From Tuctoria greenei (lineage: Eukaryota; Streptophyta; Magnoliopsida; Poales; Poaceae): 64,000 bases of DNA. Below the pieces are notes generated by a model that was given only the letters and a program-made list of their open reading frames with translations, had not been told where the DNA came from and searched no databases. Positions within the stretch are counted from its first letter, which is position 1. Each line of letters opens with the position of its first letter. The DNA is taken from the NCBI GenBank assembly GCA_036927565.1, contig JAYESD010000002.1, positions 143,909,167 through 143,973,166 of the forward strand. Reading direction: 5' to 3'. Both the position numbers and the translations under genes were made by a program. Shown piece by piece: positions 31,557 through 40,870 of this stretch.

Positions 31557-33944
31557 ATGGAGAAGTACTCCGCCAAACCTTGTGTGTTTGCTGGTATTGA
31601 TTTTCTGGTTTGGAAGGCACGCATGGAGGCTTTTATCCAGGCACAAGGCTTTGCAATATGGGAGAAGGTGTATAAGCCTTATGAAGTGCCACCCAATGAT
31701 CAAGTCACGGCCACGAACCTCCGGGACGTCGACAACAACAACAAAGCCCGAAACTTGATCATCCAAGGACTCACTCAAAGCGACTTTGATCGTGTCGCGC
31801 ACCTCCAATCAGCATACGACGTTTGGAGAGCTCTCTGTGATTATCATGAAGGCTCCAACACAATCAAGGAGGTAAAACAAGATATGTTCAAAAAGGAGTA
31901 TATGCGTTTTGAGATGCAACCAGGTGAGTCTATCGATGACCTCTTTGCTCGTTTCAATAAAATTCTCAGCAACTTACGTAGTGTCAATGTTAATTTTTCT
32001 GATGCTGAAAATGCTAGACAACTTCTTAGTGCATTAGACATGTCAGTTTGGGAGATGAAAGTGACATCCATTCGTGAATCAACTGTCATGAGTTCTCTTA
32101 CACTAGATGTACTTTATTCTAAACTAAAAACTCATGAAATTGACATCCTAGCACGTAAGAACCCAAACAAGTCTATTGCATTTGTCTCACAACGTGATAT
32201 GTCTAGCTCCGGCCAATCATCATCTTGCAATACTCTTGCTTTATTGTCCTCACTAACCCTGGAGCAGATCGAAGAAATTCCAGAAGAGGAGTTGGCACTC
32301 ATCTCTACTAGATTCTCAAAAGCATTGCAAAATGTGAGAATTAGAAGGAGAGGAAGCTCCGGACCTCAACGCTGCTTTGAATGTGGTAAAATAGGACACT
32401 TTCGTACAGAATGCCCTAACCTTTCAGGTCCGACCACCCGGGAAGAAAAACAAAGCAAGGTCCGGACCTCCTCTGGAAATTCCAACAAGAAAAAGAAGGG
32501 TACCATAGGACGCAAGATGATCAACAGCTTCATCACCGCGCTTCAAGAGCTCAGTTCAAGTGACATTGATTTTGAAAGTGATGAAGAGAATGATGACTTG
32601 GCCAACTTATGCTTCATGGCGGGCAAAGCAAGATCAAGATCAAGTCAGGAGGAAGCAGAACACAACAGTGACGATGATGAGGTATGTTCTACCTGCAATG
32701 AAATGTGTGATGCTATTTCTCGTGCAACTATTATTGTCAAGAAAAAGGACAAAAAGCTTAGGGATAGTGCTGCTAAAATTGAATCACTAGAATCTGAAAT
32801 TAACCGTTTAAAAACTTTGATTCCTAGTGATGATGCATGTCCCTCATGTGACTTGATCTATGAACAATTGTCCTCTCTAAGAAGTGCACATTCTTCCACT
32901 CTAGACAGACTTGATGAAGAAATTGAAAAGAACAAAAAGCTTGCTGCACTTAATGATAAAAACTTAAAAGATGCTTCTTGTTCTACAATTGACTTGCATT
33001 GTTCTGCATGCGAAAATCTTGATAAGAAACTGCAAGATGCTGTGAATGAAATTTCTATGTTGAACAATGCTTTACGTTCTCATGAAGTTAAATTTTGTTC
33101 CAATTGCAAACTAAAAGGAAAAACTTCATGTGAAAACTGCCTAGACTTGTCCAAGAAACTTGATGACATGAATAGGACACTAGGTCGGTTTTGTAATGGG
33201 GATAAGAATCTAAACTTGCTGCTGAATTCTTCCAAGTCTAGCAAAGATAAAACTGGTTTAGGTTTTGATTCTCATGTTCATGCTAAGGCACATCCACCTA
33301 AAATTGTAAGGTCATTAGGAAGTGGTTTGATTCAAACAGTTCCTGAGCAAAAAGAAGTGGTTTTTAAATCTGCAGGAGTGTTGCCTCATTCGATTTCAAA
33401 TAAAAATATTGCTTGCTCATCTAGACATGAAAACAAAGTTAAATTTCATTGTACCTTCTGTGGTAGAGATGGTCATGTCATAGATTTTTGTTATAGACTA
33501 GCTAAACAACAGAAAAAGGAAAGAAAAATTGCTAGATCTTATAACTTCCGTGCAATTAGAAAAACACAACCTGCTTTAGTGAGTCAGAAATTTGGAAAGG
33601 TAGCTTCCGGACCTTCTGGTAAGAAATCTACAAAGGCAGCTCCGGTAGTTATGATAGCTCCGAGAGTTACCGGATCTTCTGTTGTTCCCTCCGGAGCTTC
33701 AGTTTTTGCCCCCGGACCTTCTGCTTTTTTATCCGGAGCTACCGGTTTTCACTCTAAACAAGTAACAACTTCTAAATCAACTATTAAGAACAGAAAACCT
33801 CAATCTTTGACTCATAAACCTGCTGTTTTATCTCAGCATTCGCGTGTTTTTCCTGGTGCACGTCGCATGACTCAGTACTGGATTCCTAAATGCCTTTTGA
33901 CTAACCCCAGTATTGAGTCATCGACGTATTGTGCTTCTATGTAG
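31557..33944 (+). CDS. gag: Sire-1 Gag polyprotein
   Basis: 795 codons from MEKYSAKPCVFAG, ending at TAG 33942-33944. The N-terminal part is a copia-type capsid (residues about 1-230; WKARMEAFIQAQ, YDVWRALCDYH). A CCHC zinc knuckle (CFECGKIGHFRTEC) is near residue 272. A long Cys-containing coiled coil lies at about 380-560 with CPSC, CSAC, CSNC and CENC pairs. A second CCHC knuckle (CTFCGRDGHVIDFC) is near residue 630. A Ser/Pro/Gly-rich C-terminal linker holds LTR-like motifs in its DNA. It packages the RNA in cytoplasmic virus-like particles (family knowledge). The frame is fully open. Pol follows in the same frame, separated only by the stop codon. The start is chosen as the first ATG after the primer site. 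Confidence 0.93.
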   Translation: MEKYSAKPCVFAGIDFLVWKARMEAFIQAQGFAIWEKVYKPYEVPPNDQVTATNLRDVDNNNKARNLIIQGLTQSDFDRVAHLQSAYDVWRALCDYHEGSNTIKEVKQDMFKKEYMRFEMQPGESIDDLFARFNKILSNLRSVNVNFSDAENARQLLSALDMSVWEMKVTSIRESTVMSSLTLDVLYSKLKTHEIDILARKNPNKSIAFVSQRDMSSSGQSSSCNTLALLSSLTLEQIEEIPEEELALISTRFSKALQNVRIRRRGSSGPQRCFECGKIGHFRTECPNLSGPTTREEKQSKVRTSSGNSNKKKKGTIGRKMINSFITALQELSSSDIDFESDEENDDLANLCFMAGKARSRSSQEEAEHNSDDDEVCSTCNEMCDAISRATIIVKKKDKKLRDSAAKIESLESEINRLKTLIPSDDACPSCDLIYEQLSSLRSAHSSTLDRLDEEIEKNKKLAALNDKNLKDASCSTIDLHCSACENLDKKLQDAVNEISMLNNALRSHEVKFCSNCKLKGKTSCENCLDLSKKLDDMNRTLGRFCNGDKNLNLLLNSSKSSKDKTGLGFDSHVHAKAHPPKIVRSLGSGLIQTVPEQKEVVFKSAGVLPHSISNKNIACSSRHENKVKFHCTFCGRDGHVIDFCYRLAKQQKKERKIARSYNFRAIRKTQPALVSQKFGKVASGPSGKKSTKAAPVVMIAPRVTGSSVVPSGASVFAPGPSAFLSGATGFHSKQVTTSKSTIKNRKPQSLTHKPAVLSQHSRVFPGARRMTQYWIPKCLLTNPSIESSTYCASM
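33942..33944 (+). promoter_or_regulatory. In-frame UAG between gag and pol (candidate readthrough site)
   Basis: gag (31557) and pol (33954) are in the same frame, and the only stop between them is TAG, in the context ATG-TAG-GTT-ACA. Stop suppression is known for another gene junction in a Sirevirus (SIRE1 env-like ORF). For this copy, programmed readthrough is an inference; a single CAG-to-TAG type mutation is the alternative. Confidence 0.5.
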
Positions 33945-36900
33945 GTTACACGCTTGAGGAAGGAGAATATTTGGATTGTGGATTCAGGTTGCTCACGCCA
34001 CATGTCCGGTAACAAAGATTGGTTCTCCTCCCTCACCTTTGTGTCACGTGTAGAGAATGTTACTTTTGCCGATAATTCTTCAACTCCTATAATTGCTAAG
34101 GGTTCGGTTAGAGTAAATGATAACTACACTTTGAAGGATGTGGCACTTGTCAAAAATTTGAAATATAACTTGCTTTCTGTCTCACAATTGCTAGATGAAA
34201 ATCTAGAAATTATTTTCAATAAAAACTGCTGCAAAGTTGTAGATTCAAATAGTGAGCTTATTTTTAACATGTCTCGGTTTGGAAGAGTTTTTAAAGCTGA
34301 GTTTGGTATGTCTTCTTCTAAGCATAGGTGTCTAGTTGCAAATGACTCAAATGACTTATATTTTTGGCATCGTAGACTTGGTCACGTAGGCTTTGATCAC
34401 CTAACGCGTGTTAGTACTCTTGATCGCATACGTGGGCTGCCTAAGCTAAAAGGGGACAAAGAAATTGTGTGCTCTTCTTGTAGACATGCTAAGATGGTTG
34501 CAGGTTCACATACTCCTCTCACAATGATCATGACAACTGAACCATGTCAACTTTTGCATCTTGACACCGTAGGACCTTCACGTGTTCAATCCTTCGGAGG
34601 TAAATGGTATGCTCTTGTTATTGTTGATGATTATTCTAGATATTCTTGGGTGTATTTTATGGCGTCTAAGAATGAAGTCTTTAGTCACTTTAGAACTTTA
34701 TTTCTTAGATTATCAATTGATCACCCAGGATCATTAAAAGCAATTAGAAGTGATAATGGAGCTGAATTTAAAAATCAATTCTTTGATCACTTTTGTGATG
34801 AAAATAGAATAGATCATCAATTTTCTTCACCATATGTACCTCAACAAAACGGTGTTGTAGAAAGAAAGAACAGAACCCTAGTTGAGATGGCTAGGACTAT
34901 GCTTGATGAATATCAAACCCCTAGGAAATTTTGGGCTGATGCATTAGCAACTGCTTGTTATGTCTCAAATCGTGTTTTCTTGCGTACTAAGCTAGGTAAA
35001 ACACCATATGAGCTCCGGTTTGGACATAGGCCTAGTGTTACACACTTTCGGGTCTTTGGTTGCAAATGCTTTGTTAAGAAACATGGTAATCTTGATAAAT
35101 TTGAACCTAGATCCAATGATGGCACGTTTCTTGGTTATCCATCTCATACTAGAGGCTACCGTGTTCTTTTACTTGACACTAACAAAATTGTGGAGACTTG
35201 TGAAGTGTCTTTTGATGAAGCTAGCCCAGGTACTAGCTCCGGTGTTGCAGGACCAGATTCATATTCTCAGGGGGAGGGTATTTTCGAAGATGAAGAAGAG
35301 CCGGTGATACTGCCTGGTAGTTCCGAAGTTGACACGTGTCCAACTCCGGACATTGAACAAGCTCCGGCTGTCACCTCTGCTGGTCCTGATCATCCACAAA
35401 TCACAAGCTCATCAATCTACAATGAACCTAATGAAAAAGAAGCTTGTGAGACATCTGTTCCCCTACGTTTTTACAAAGATCATCCCCCACAACAGATGAT
35501 TGGAAGCTTGCATGAACGAGTCACACGGTCCAGGTTTTGCGATCCAAACTCTCATGCTCATTCTGCTTTTGTTGCCTCTTTTGAACCTAAAGATATATCA
35601 CACGCACTCACTAATGAATCTTGGATTATTGCCATGCAAGAAGAGTTAGAAAATTTTGAAAGAAATAATGTTTGGAAACTTGTACCTCCACCTCAAGGCC
35701 ACACTTTAATTGGAACTAAATGGGTATATAAAAATAAACAAAGTGAGGATGGGGTTGTGATTAGGAATAAGGCTAGGTTGGTTGCTCAAGGTTTCACTCA
35801 AGTTGAAGGTCTAGATTTTGATGAAACTTTTGCTCCTGTCGCTAGATTAGAAGCCATAAGAATTTTGTTAGCTTTCGCAGCATCTAAAGGTTTTAAGCTA
35901 TATCAAATGGATGTTAAAAGTGCTTTTCTTAATGGCTACATAGATGAGGAGGTTTATGTCAAACAACCACCAGGTTTTGAAAATCCAGATTTTCCTAATC
36001 ATGTTTACAAACTGTCCAAAGCCTTATATGGTCTCAAACAAGCCCCTAGAGCATGGTATGATAGGTTAAAAACATTCTTACTTGAAAAGGGGTTTACAAT
36101 GGGAAAGGTTGATAAAACTCTTTTTGTGCTTAATCATGGCAATGACTCATTATTCGTTCAAGTGTATGTGGATGATATTATCTTTGGTTGTGCTTCTCAT
36201 GATCTTGTGTCCAAGTTTTCAGCAATGATGAGTTCCGAATTTGAAATGAGTATGATGGGTGAACTCACTTACTTTTTGGGGCTGCAAATCAAGCAAACCA
36301 AGGAGGGTACCTTTGTGCATCAAACAAAGTATACCAGAGATCTCCTAAGACGCTTCAACATGGACAAAAGCAAGCCTCTTCGGACACCAATGGGAACAGC
36401 AACAACACTTGAACTTGATGAAGATGGTGAATCCGTGGATCAAAAAGAATATAGAAGTATGATCGGATCACTTTTGTACCTTACGGCATCAAGACCGGAC
36501 ATACAATTCAGCGTATGTCTTTGTGCACGGTTTCAAGCTTCCCCACGTGTTTCACATTGTCAAGCCGTCAAAAGGATTCTCAGGTACTTACATGGAACTC
36601 AAGAATTTGGCATTTTTCTTCCTTCTTCCTCAATCGTTTCTTTGAAAGCTTTTTCGGATGCTGATTTTGGGGGTTGTAGGATTGATAGGAAAAGTACTTC
36701 CGGTGCTTGTCATTTTCTTGGTAATTCTCTTGTTGCTTGGTCCTCTAGAAAACAAAGTTCAGTTGCACAATCCACAGCCGAATCTGAGTATGTAGCTGCT
36801 GCTAGTGCTTGTTCACAAATTCTTTGGATTGTTCAAACACTTAAGGACTATGGGGTTGATCTAAATTGTGTTCCACTGTTCTGTGATAACACTAGTGCTA

Positions 36901-37118
36901 TTTGCATTGCTAAAAACCCCGTGCAACATTCTAGAACTAAGCACATTGACATTAGGTATCACTTTCTCCGTGATAATGTTGAAAAAGGGAACATTGTGCT
37001 TCACCATGTAGATACCGAACAACAATTGGCTGACATTTTTACAAAACCTTTGGATTTCACTCGTTTTTGTTACATTCGTAGTGAAATAGGGGTTATGCAT
37101 CCTCATGGCTTAAATTGA
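33945..37118 (+). CDS. pol: Sire-1 Pol: protease, integrase, reverse transcriptase, RNase H
   Basis: Open from 33945 to the stop at 37116-37118. The first Met is codon 33954, but entry by readthrough is more likely. Order: aspartic protease (WIVDSGCSRHM, Asp at 33981), GAG-pre-integrase zinc finger (HRRLGH ... CSSCRHAKM), integrase core with Asp in LLHLDTVGP, Asp in IRSDNGAEF and Glu in NGVVERKNRT (all kept), reverse transcriptase (WVYKNKQSEDG, YQMDVKSAFLNG, YVDDIIFG near 36165), and RNase H (SDADFGG, STAESEYVAA, CDNTSAICIAKNP, HIDIRYHF). All expected domains are complete and in one frame, so the copy looks coding-competent. No env-like ORF follows. Confidence 0.95.
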   Translation, partial: VTRLRKENIWIVDSGCSRHMSGNKDWFSSLTFVSRVENVTFADNSSTPIIAKGSVRVNDNYTLKDVALVKNLKYNLLSVSQLLDENLEIIFNKNCCKVVDSNSELIFNMSRFGRVFKAEFGMSSSKHRCLVANDSNDLYFWHRRLGHVGFDHLTRVSTLDRIRGLPKLKGDKEIVCSSCRHAKMVAGSHTPLTMIMTTEPCQLLHLDTVGPSRVQSFGGKWYALVIVDDYSRYSWVYFMASKNEVFSHFRTLFLRLSIDHPGSLKAIRSDNGAEFKNQFFDHFCDENRIDHQFSSPYVPQQNGVVERKNRTLVEMARTMLDEYQTPRKFWADALATACYVSNRVFLRTKLGKTPYELRFGHRPSVTHFRVFGCKCFVKKHGNLDKFEPRSNDGTFLGYPSHTRGYRVLLLDTNKIVETCEVSFDEASPGTSSGVAGPDSYSQGEGIFEDEEEPVILPGSSEVDTCPTPDIEQAPAVTSAGPDHPQITSSSIYNEPNEKEACETSVPLRFYKDHPPQQMIGSLHERVTRSRFCDPNSHAHSAFVASFEPKDISHALTNESWIIAMQEELENFERNNVWKLVPPPQGHTLIGTKWVYKNKQSEDGVVIRNKARLVAQGFTQVEGLDFDETFAPVARLEAIRILLAFAASKGFKLYQMDVKSAFLNGYIDEEVYVKQPPGFENPDFPNHVYKLSKALYGLKQAPRAWYDRLKTFLLEKGFTMGKVDKTLFVLNHGNDSLFVQVYVDDIIFGCASHDLVSKFSAMMSSEFEMSMMGELTYFLGLQIKQTKEGTFVHQTKYTRDLLRRFNMDKSKPLRTPMGTATTLELDEDGESVDQKEYRSMIGSLLYLTASRPDIQFSVCLCARFQASPRVSHCQAVKRILRYLHGTQEFGIFLPSSSIVSLKAFSDADFGGCRIDRKSTSGACHFLGNSLVAWSSRKQSSVAQSTAESEYVAAASACSQILWIVQTLKDYGVDLNCVPLFCDNTSAICIAKNPVQHSRTKHIDIRYHFLRDNVEKGNIVLHHVDTEQQLADIFTKPLDFTRFCYIRSEIGVMHPHGLN

Positions 37119-38110
37119 GGGGGAGTTTTTGAAACTTAGGAAGTCTATGTGTGAATCTGAAATTAAGATAATATGAGCATATTATTTCATACATATATGA
37201 CTTTGTGATTCCTTCTACATGCTGAAAGTTCTTACTACATTACTCGTGTTATACTTTTTGTAGTTTTTGCCATGTCTAGTAATTGGAATAATTACTTACA
37301 CTAAATCTGGTCATGGTCGAACTTTCTTGCTGTTTTGAACTTGTTACATGCTCACAAATGCTTTTAATCATTAAGAATTTATCAAGTAATCAACTCACAT
37401 GTTGAGTTTTTATGAACAAATATAAATTGAGAAAAGATCAAGAGAATATGCATGCATCGCACTTCTTCTTTCGAGATGGCTTGTCATTGCACTTAGATAT
37501 GAACTTGGAAGAAGTTGTGTATGACTAAAACCATGTCCTTAAGCTTCTGATTGTCAAATGACATAGGCTTGGCTTGGTTGGTTAGAATAAGGCAGATGCG
37601 CATATAATCTCTTGCAAATATCATATGATCTAGATTTATGCTTTGAAAATAATAAAATACAGCAACTTGTGTCATGCTTTCAGGTTTTGAAATAGTTAAG
37701 TTTGTGAGATCATGACCTGCTAAAATTGAAAATCACACTTGCTCTCTAGCATGGCTTACACTACATTATGTATCTCATTGATGTGATAGTGTAAGTTCCT
37801 TGATAGTATGACTTGGATGAGCTTTGTTTATAAGTATATGTTATAACAACTAAAGACGGAGAGATAATTTGTTTATATCTCATAACAATTAAAATTTCTC
37901 TTTTACCTTGCTGAATACATTGTCAAAGGGGGAGAGATTAATCACACATTAAAAAAAAAGGAGAGATAATAAAGGGGGAGACATTTTCATTTTCAAAAGG
38001 GAGAGAGATTTTCATTTACGTTTGTTTTACAAAAGGGGAGAAGTTGTTTTCAAAACTTTTATGTGAATAAGCCAATGTTCGGATTTTAAATGGTGTTGCC
38101 AATGCATTCA
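37119..38110 (+). other. Sire-1 3' noncoding region with several PPT-like tracts
   Basis: About 1 kb between pol and the terminal PPT. Purine tracts of the form AAAGGGGGAGAG recur near 37924, 37957, 37972, 37997 and 38031. Multiple PPTs are a described Sirevirus trait. The region is conserved in Sire-1b (61455-62456). Confidence 0.7.
37493..37675 (-). CDS. Small antisense ORF in Sire-1 3' region, unknown product
   Basis: 60 codons on the minus strand, MTQVAVFYYFQS to FFQVHI, inside the 3' noncoding region. The same reading exists in Sire-1b on the plus strand (61902-62085), where one extra T shifts the first 13 codons. Over the shared last 46 or so codons I count three silent changes and one replacement. 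I recognise no domain. It may be chance, because the region is conserved as a whole. Confidence 0.25.
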   Translation of the reverse strand: MTQVAVFYYFQSINLDHMIFARDYMRICLILTNQAKPMSFDNQKLKDMVLVIHNFFQVHI

Positions 38111-38122
38111 TCAAGGGGGAGA
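38111..38122 (+). other. Polypurine tract of Sire-1
   Basis: TCAAGGGGGAGA followed by TTGTAAGACC, i.e. directly before the 3' LTR. Confidence 0.9.
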
Positions 38123-38123
38123 T

Positions 38124-40031
38124 TGTAAGACCTATGTGTGCTGAATACATTGGCTTGTAGTGAATACACTTGGCTTTGATGATAAAAGTTTTAAATATCA
38201 CCAAAACACCTTTTTATCAAGGTCCGACTCTAGCTCCGAGTTACAGCAAGGTCCGACGATAGGTCCGGCTTGTTTTGGGTAGCTCCGGCTACGTTAGATG
38301 CTAGGTCCGGCTTCTTGGTAAGGTCTGACCAGCTTTAGTTAGCTCCGGTGAGCTTTATGTTTAGTTCCGGCATGTCTTAGATAGCTCCGGCATATATCTG
38401 ATAGCTCCGACATGTTTTTGCTAAGCTCCGAATTACTTTGTCTAGCTCCGGTTTTGGGTTGACTAGTTCCGACTAGTTTTGGTAAGCTCCGGATCCAGGA
38501 TCTACTAGTTTTGGTAAGCTCCGGCGCTAGGTTCACTAGCTCTTGTTAGCTCCGGCTCAAGCTCCGGGTTGCTCTGGCAAGGTCCGGAACCTGACTGCAG
38601 TGTTTCTTGTTAGCTCCGGCTCAAGCTCCGGGTTGCTCTGGCAAGGTCCGGAACTTGACCAAAGTGCTTCTACTGCTTATTTGCAATGTTTCGTACTTGC
38701 TTTACAAGATTGGAAAGATTGCTTAGTATTCATTTGCTAAGTTTTTGGTGCGTTTTGGATGATACGGTTGATATCGTTTTCTACTGTGGTTTTGCAACAT
38801 GCTTATGTGAGGTTCTCACGTAAGGTGTTGTGTTCGGAACTAACGTGAGTCAAGTCGAGGACTTGGGCTCGTATGGATTGTTTGTTTATTCATGTGCAGG
38901 TGTTGCTTGACTTCAAGTCATGGCTGGTGACAGGATCCATTGGACTAGTCTCAGGAGGAGATGAGGTTCCAACAACCAAGTTCGGGAGGAACTGTGGTTG
39001 AGCGGGTCAGGAGGTCGCGCAGGATGATTGAATCAAGGGCAGTGCATATGAAGGTCGAAGGAAGGTGTTCGCACATATGCATGCGGTGCATGACGTGGCA
39101 ATATGCTTCTAGAGACGGATTATGGGAGGAAGATCTGATTGGAAGGATCGGATCGTATCGGTTGAAGACTTTGGCTGCGGCAGAGTTGGTTATGGCTCGG
39201 TATGGGAAGTATCGAGTTGGTTATGTTAGGATTTCGTGTGTATCACGAATTTGAGTTGTTTAGGAATGTGGGATACGTTCCTAAGGTGTTTGGAAGTCTT
39301 AAGATTGCTTCTATCTGCGTATAGAAGAATCTTGAGCAGTTATGGTAAGTTCCGATTGTGATCGGATTAGGATTAGAGTTCTAGTTGTATTGGGATGGCC
39401 TAAGGGCTGGTTATATAAGCAAGGGAAGGCCAAAGCTCGTGGTAGACGACTTTGGGGCTGTTCCTCTTGTGTTCTATTGAATAAAATTCATAGTTTGAAG
39501 GAACTTTTGTGCCTTGTTCGTCCGACTTGTTCCAGACAAGTTTTACTCGTCGAGTTTCTGGACAGCACTACCTTTCGACGGTGGTTTTAGCATAACTCGA
39601 GTTTTACTGATCCAATTGACGTGATTCTTTTTCGGTTGTCTTCACAACTTGATTAACTATCATCTGCCAAAATTTCACGGTCATTGGATTTGTGGTTTTT
39701 GTGCTACACGAGTTTCTTTTCAGCATTCCAGAAACTGTTTTTCTCGAGTAGGTCAGATTGACCAGTGTTTGATCTTTTGATCATAACTTGAGTTGTTCTC
39801 AACGGATTTGAGTAATTCTTTTTGTATTGTCTTCGTGACTTGATTCTCTCTGATATCTATCACTTTTGTCACGGTGAAACACGTTTAGATTAGTCTCATA
39901 CACGATTTATTTAACAGATCGTTTTTCTACCAAAGGGATTAGGGTTTTATTGTTTCCGCTGCGTAAGATTTTTAAATCTACCATTCACCCCCCCCCCTCT
40001 GGTAGCTTTTCACGTGCTCTTCGATCCTACA
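38124..40031 (+). repeat. Sire-1 3' LTR
   Basis: 1908 bases, TGTAAGACC to CCTACA, an almost exact copy of 29589-31494. Observed differences: A instead of G at 39075 and ten instead of eight C in the poly-C stretch near 39988. Confidence 0.95.
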
Positions 40032-40373
40032 CAGGTCTCACCTTGCGGACCACGTGGCAGCTCGGGTGCTCGCCTTGGCGTGGGAGATCGCGTCTCGACT
40101 TCGTGGGCCACGTGGTAGCCTGGGAGCTCACCTCCTCGGTGGAGGTCGGGTCCCGTTCTGCTAGACACGTGGTTGCCTGGGAGCTTGTCGTCAAGGTGGA
40201 GCTGAGATCCCCCTCCGGGATGTCTTGTGGGCACCCTGAACCTCCTATCTAAGGTTGGCGGGTCCGGGTTTCTTGAACACATGGCGCCCTCGGACCCTGT
40301 CCCTGCTGGGAGGCGAGGTACCCAGGCAGCTCTAGCTTGTGCGCGAGGGTACCCAGTATGCCGTGTACCAACA
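40032..40373 (-). repeat. TatNA-1 5' LTR, second part
   Basis: It resumes after Sire-1 with the CAGGT copy (40032-40036) and continues the G-box blocks ('ggaccacgtggcagctcggg') to the LTR end ..GTGTACCAACA at 40373. GTCCC (40374-40378) then marks the outer border of TatNA-1. Confidence 0.85.
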
Positions 40374-40378
40374 GTCCC

Positions 40379-40870
40379 AAAATATCCATCCCCCACACAG
40401 TGAATGGCCATGAGGGAGGAATCATTTGCAATGACTGCGTCGGTGTATGAATTTTCTTTGCGTGGAACTGGCACACTTCACATTTTTTAACCAGCTCAAC
40501 TGCATCCTGGAGTGCTGCAGGCCAGTAAAAACCATGTCGGACGCCCTTACCAACCAGCATGTGGGATGACGCATGATTCTCACACTCGCCTCCATGGATC
40601 TCTGCGAGAAGTTTGCAGCCCTCTTCCAGGAAAATGCACCGCATTAGAATGTTGTTGGCACCACATCGATAGAGATCCCCTTCTACCAACGTGTATCTTT
40701 TAGCCAACCTAACGATTCGCTCAGCGGACACACCATCTTCAGGAACCATGTTCGCTTTCAAGTAGATCCAGACCTCCGAGATCCATGCATCAGAACTTAC
40801 TTGAGCTTCAGGATCATGCATGCTTGGTTGCTCAAAGCTTCCTGTAGCGCTTATGATCCTTGATGGACGC
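40379..40870 (-). pseudogene. Tat-host pol: RNase H end and integrase N-terminal zinc domain
   Basis: Reading leftward: LAKRYTLVEGDLYRCGANNILMRC, then EIHGGECENHASS with the HHCC-type finger (HASSHMLVGK ... CEVCQFHAK), then MIPPSWPFTVWGMDILG with the first catalytic Asp. The frame is open for about 170 codons, although the Met at 40821 is not a real start. It joins 15108 when TatNA-1 is removed. On its right side it is cut at 40870 by TatNA-2. Confidence 0.85.

Larger units (their letters stand above)
29589..40031 (+). mobile_element. Sire-1: nearly intact Ty1/copia Sirevirus
   Basis: A complete element of 10443 bases. LTRs are 29589-31494 and 38124-40031, both TGTAAGACC...GATCCTACA. The tRNA-Met type primer site is 31497-31509, gag 31557-33944, pol 33945-37118 and PPT 38111-38122. 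The 5-bp target duplication CAGGT stands at 29584-29588 and 40032-40036. In a comparison by eye the two LTRs differ at one base (30540 G versus 39075 A) and by two C in a poly-C run, which points to a very recent insertion. It lies in the 5' LTR of TatNA-1. Gag with a long Cys-containing coiled coil, repeated LTR motifs and several PPT-like tracts fit the Sirevirus genus. Confidence 0.95.
15109..40373 (-). mobile_element. TatNA-1: large non-autonomous Tat-type gypsy element (interrupted by Sire-1)
   Basis: The left LTR is 15109-16206. The right LTR is 28888-29588 plus 40037-40373, since Sire-1 and one CAGGT copy interrupt it. Outer target duplications are GTCCC at 15104-15108 and 40374-40378. 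Element sense is minus: primer site beside the right LTR, gag and protease remnants next, and the PPT side on the left. Without Sire-1 it is about 14.8 kb. No RT, RNase H or integrase is present and the gag core is deleted, so any movement would have needed proteins in trans, as known for Dasheng with RIRE2 in rice. Its interior is dominated by a minisatellite and an antisense spliced ORF. Confidence 0.85.

Noticed and set aside
31548..31808. Minus-strand frame of 86 codons opposite the start of Sire-1 gag
   Set aside because: Shadow of the real gag frame on the other strand; no domain.
40249..40821. Minus-strand frame of 190 codons starting at Met 40821 as a complete gene
   Set aside because: It runs from Tat-host integrase across the TSD into the TatNA-1 LTR. 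Only the part right of 40379 is coding, and its Met is internal to pol.
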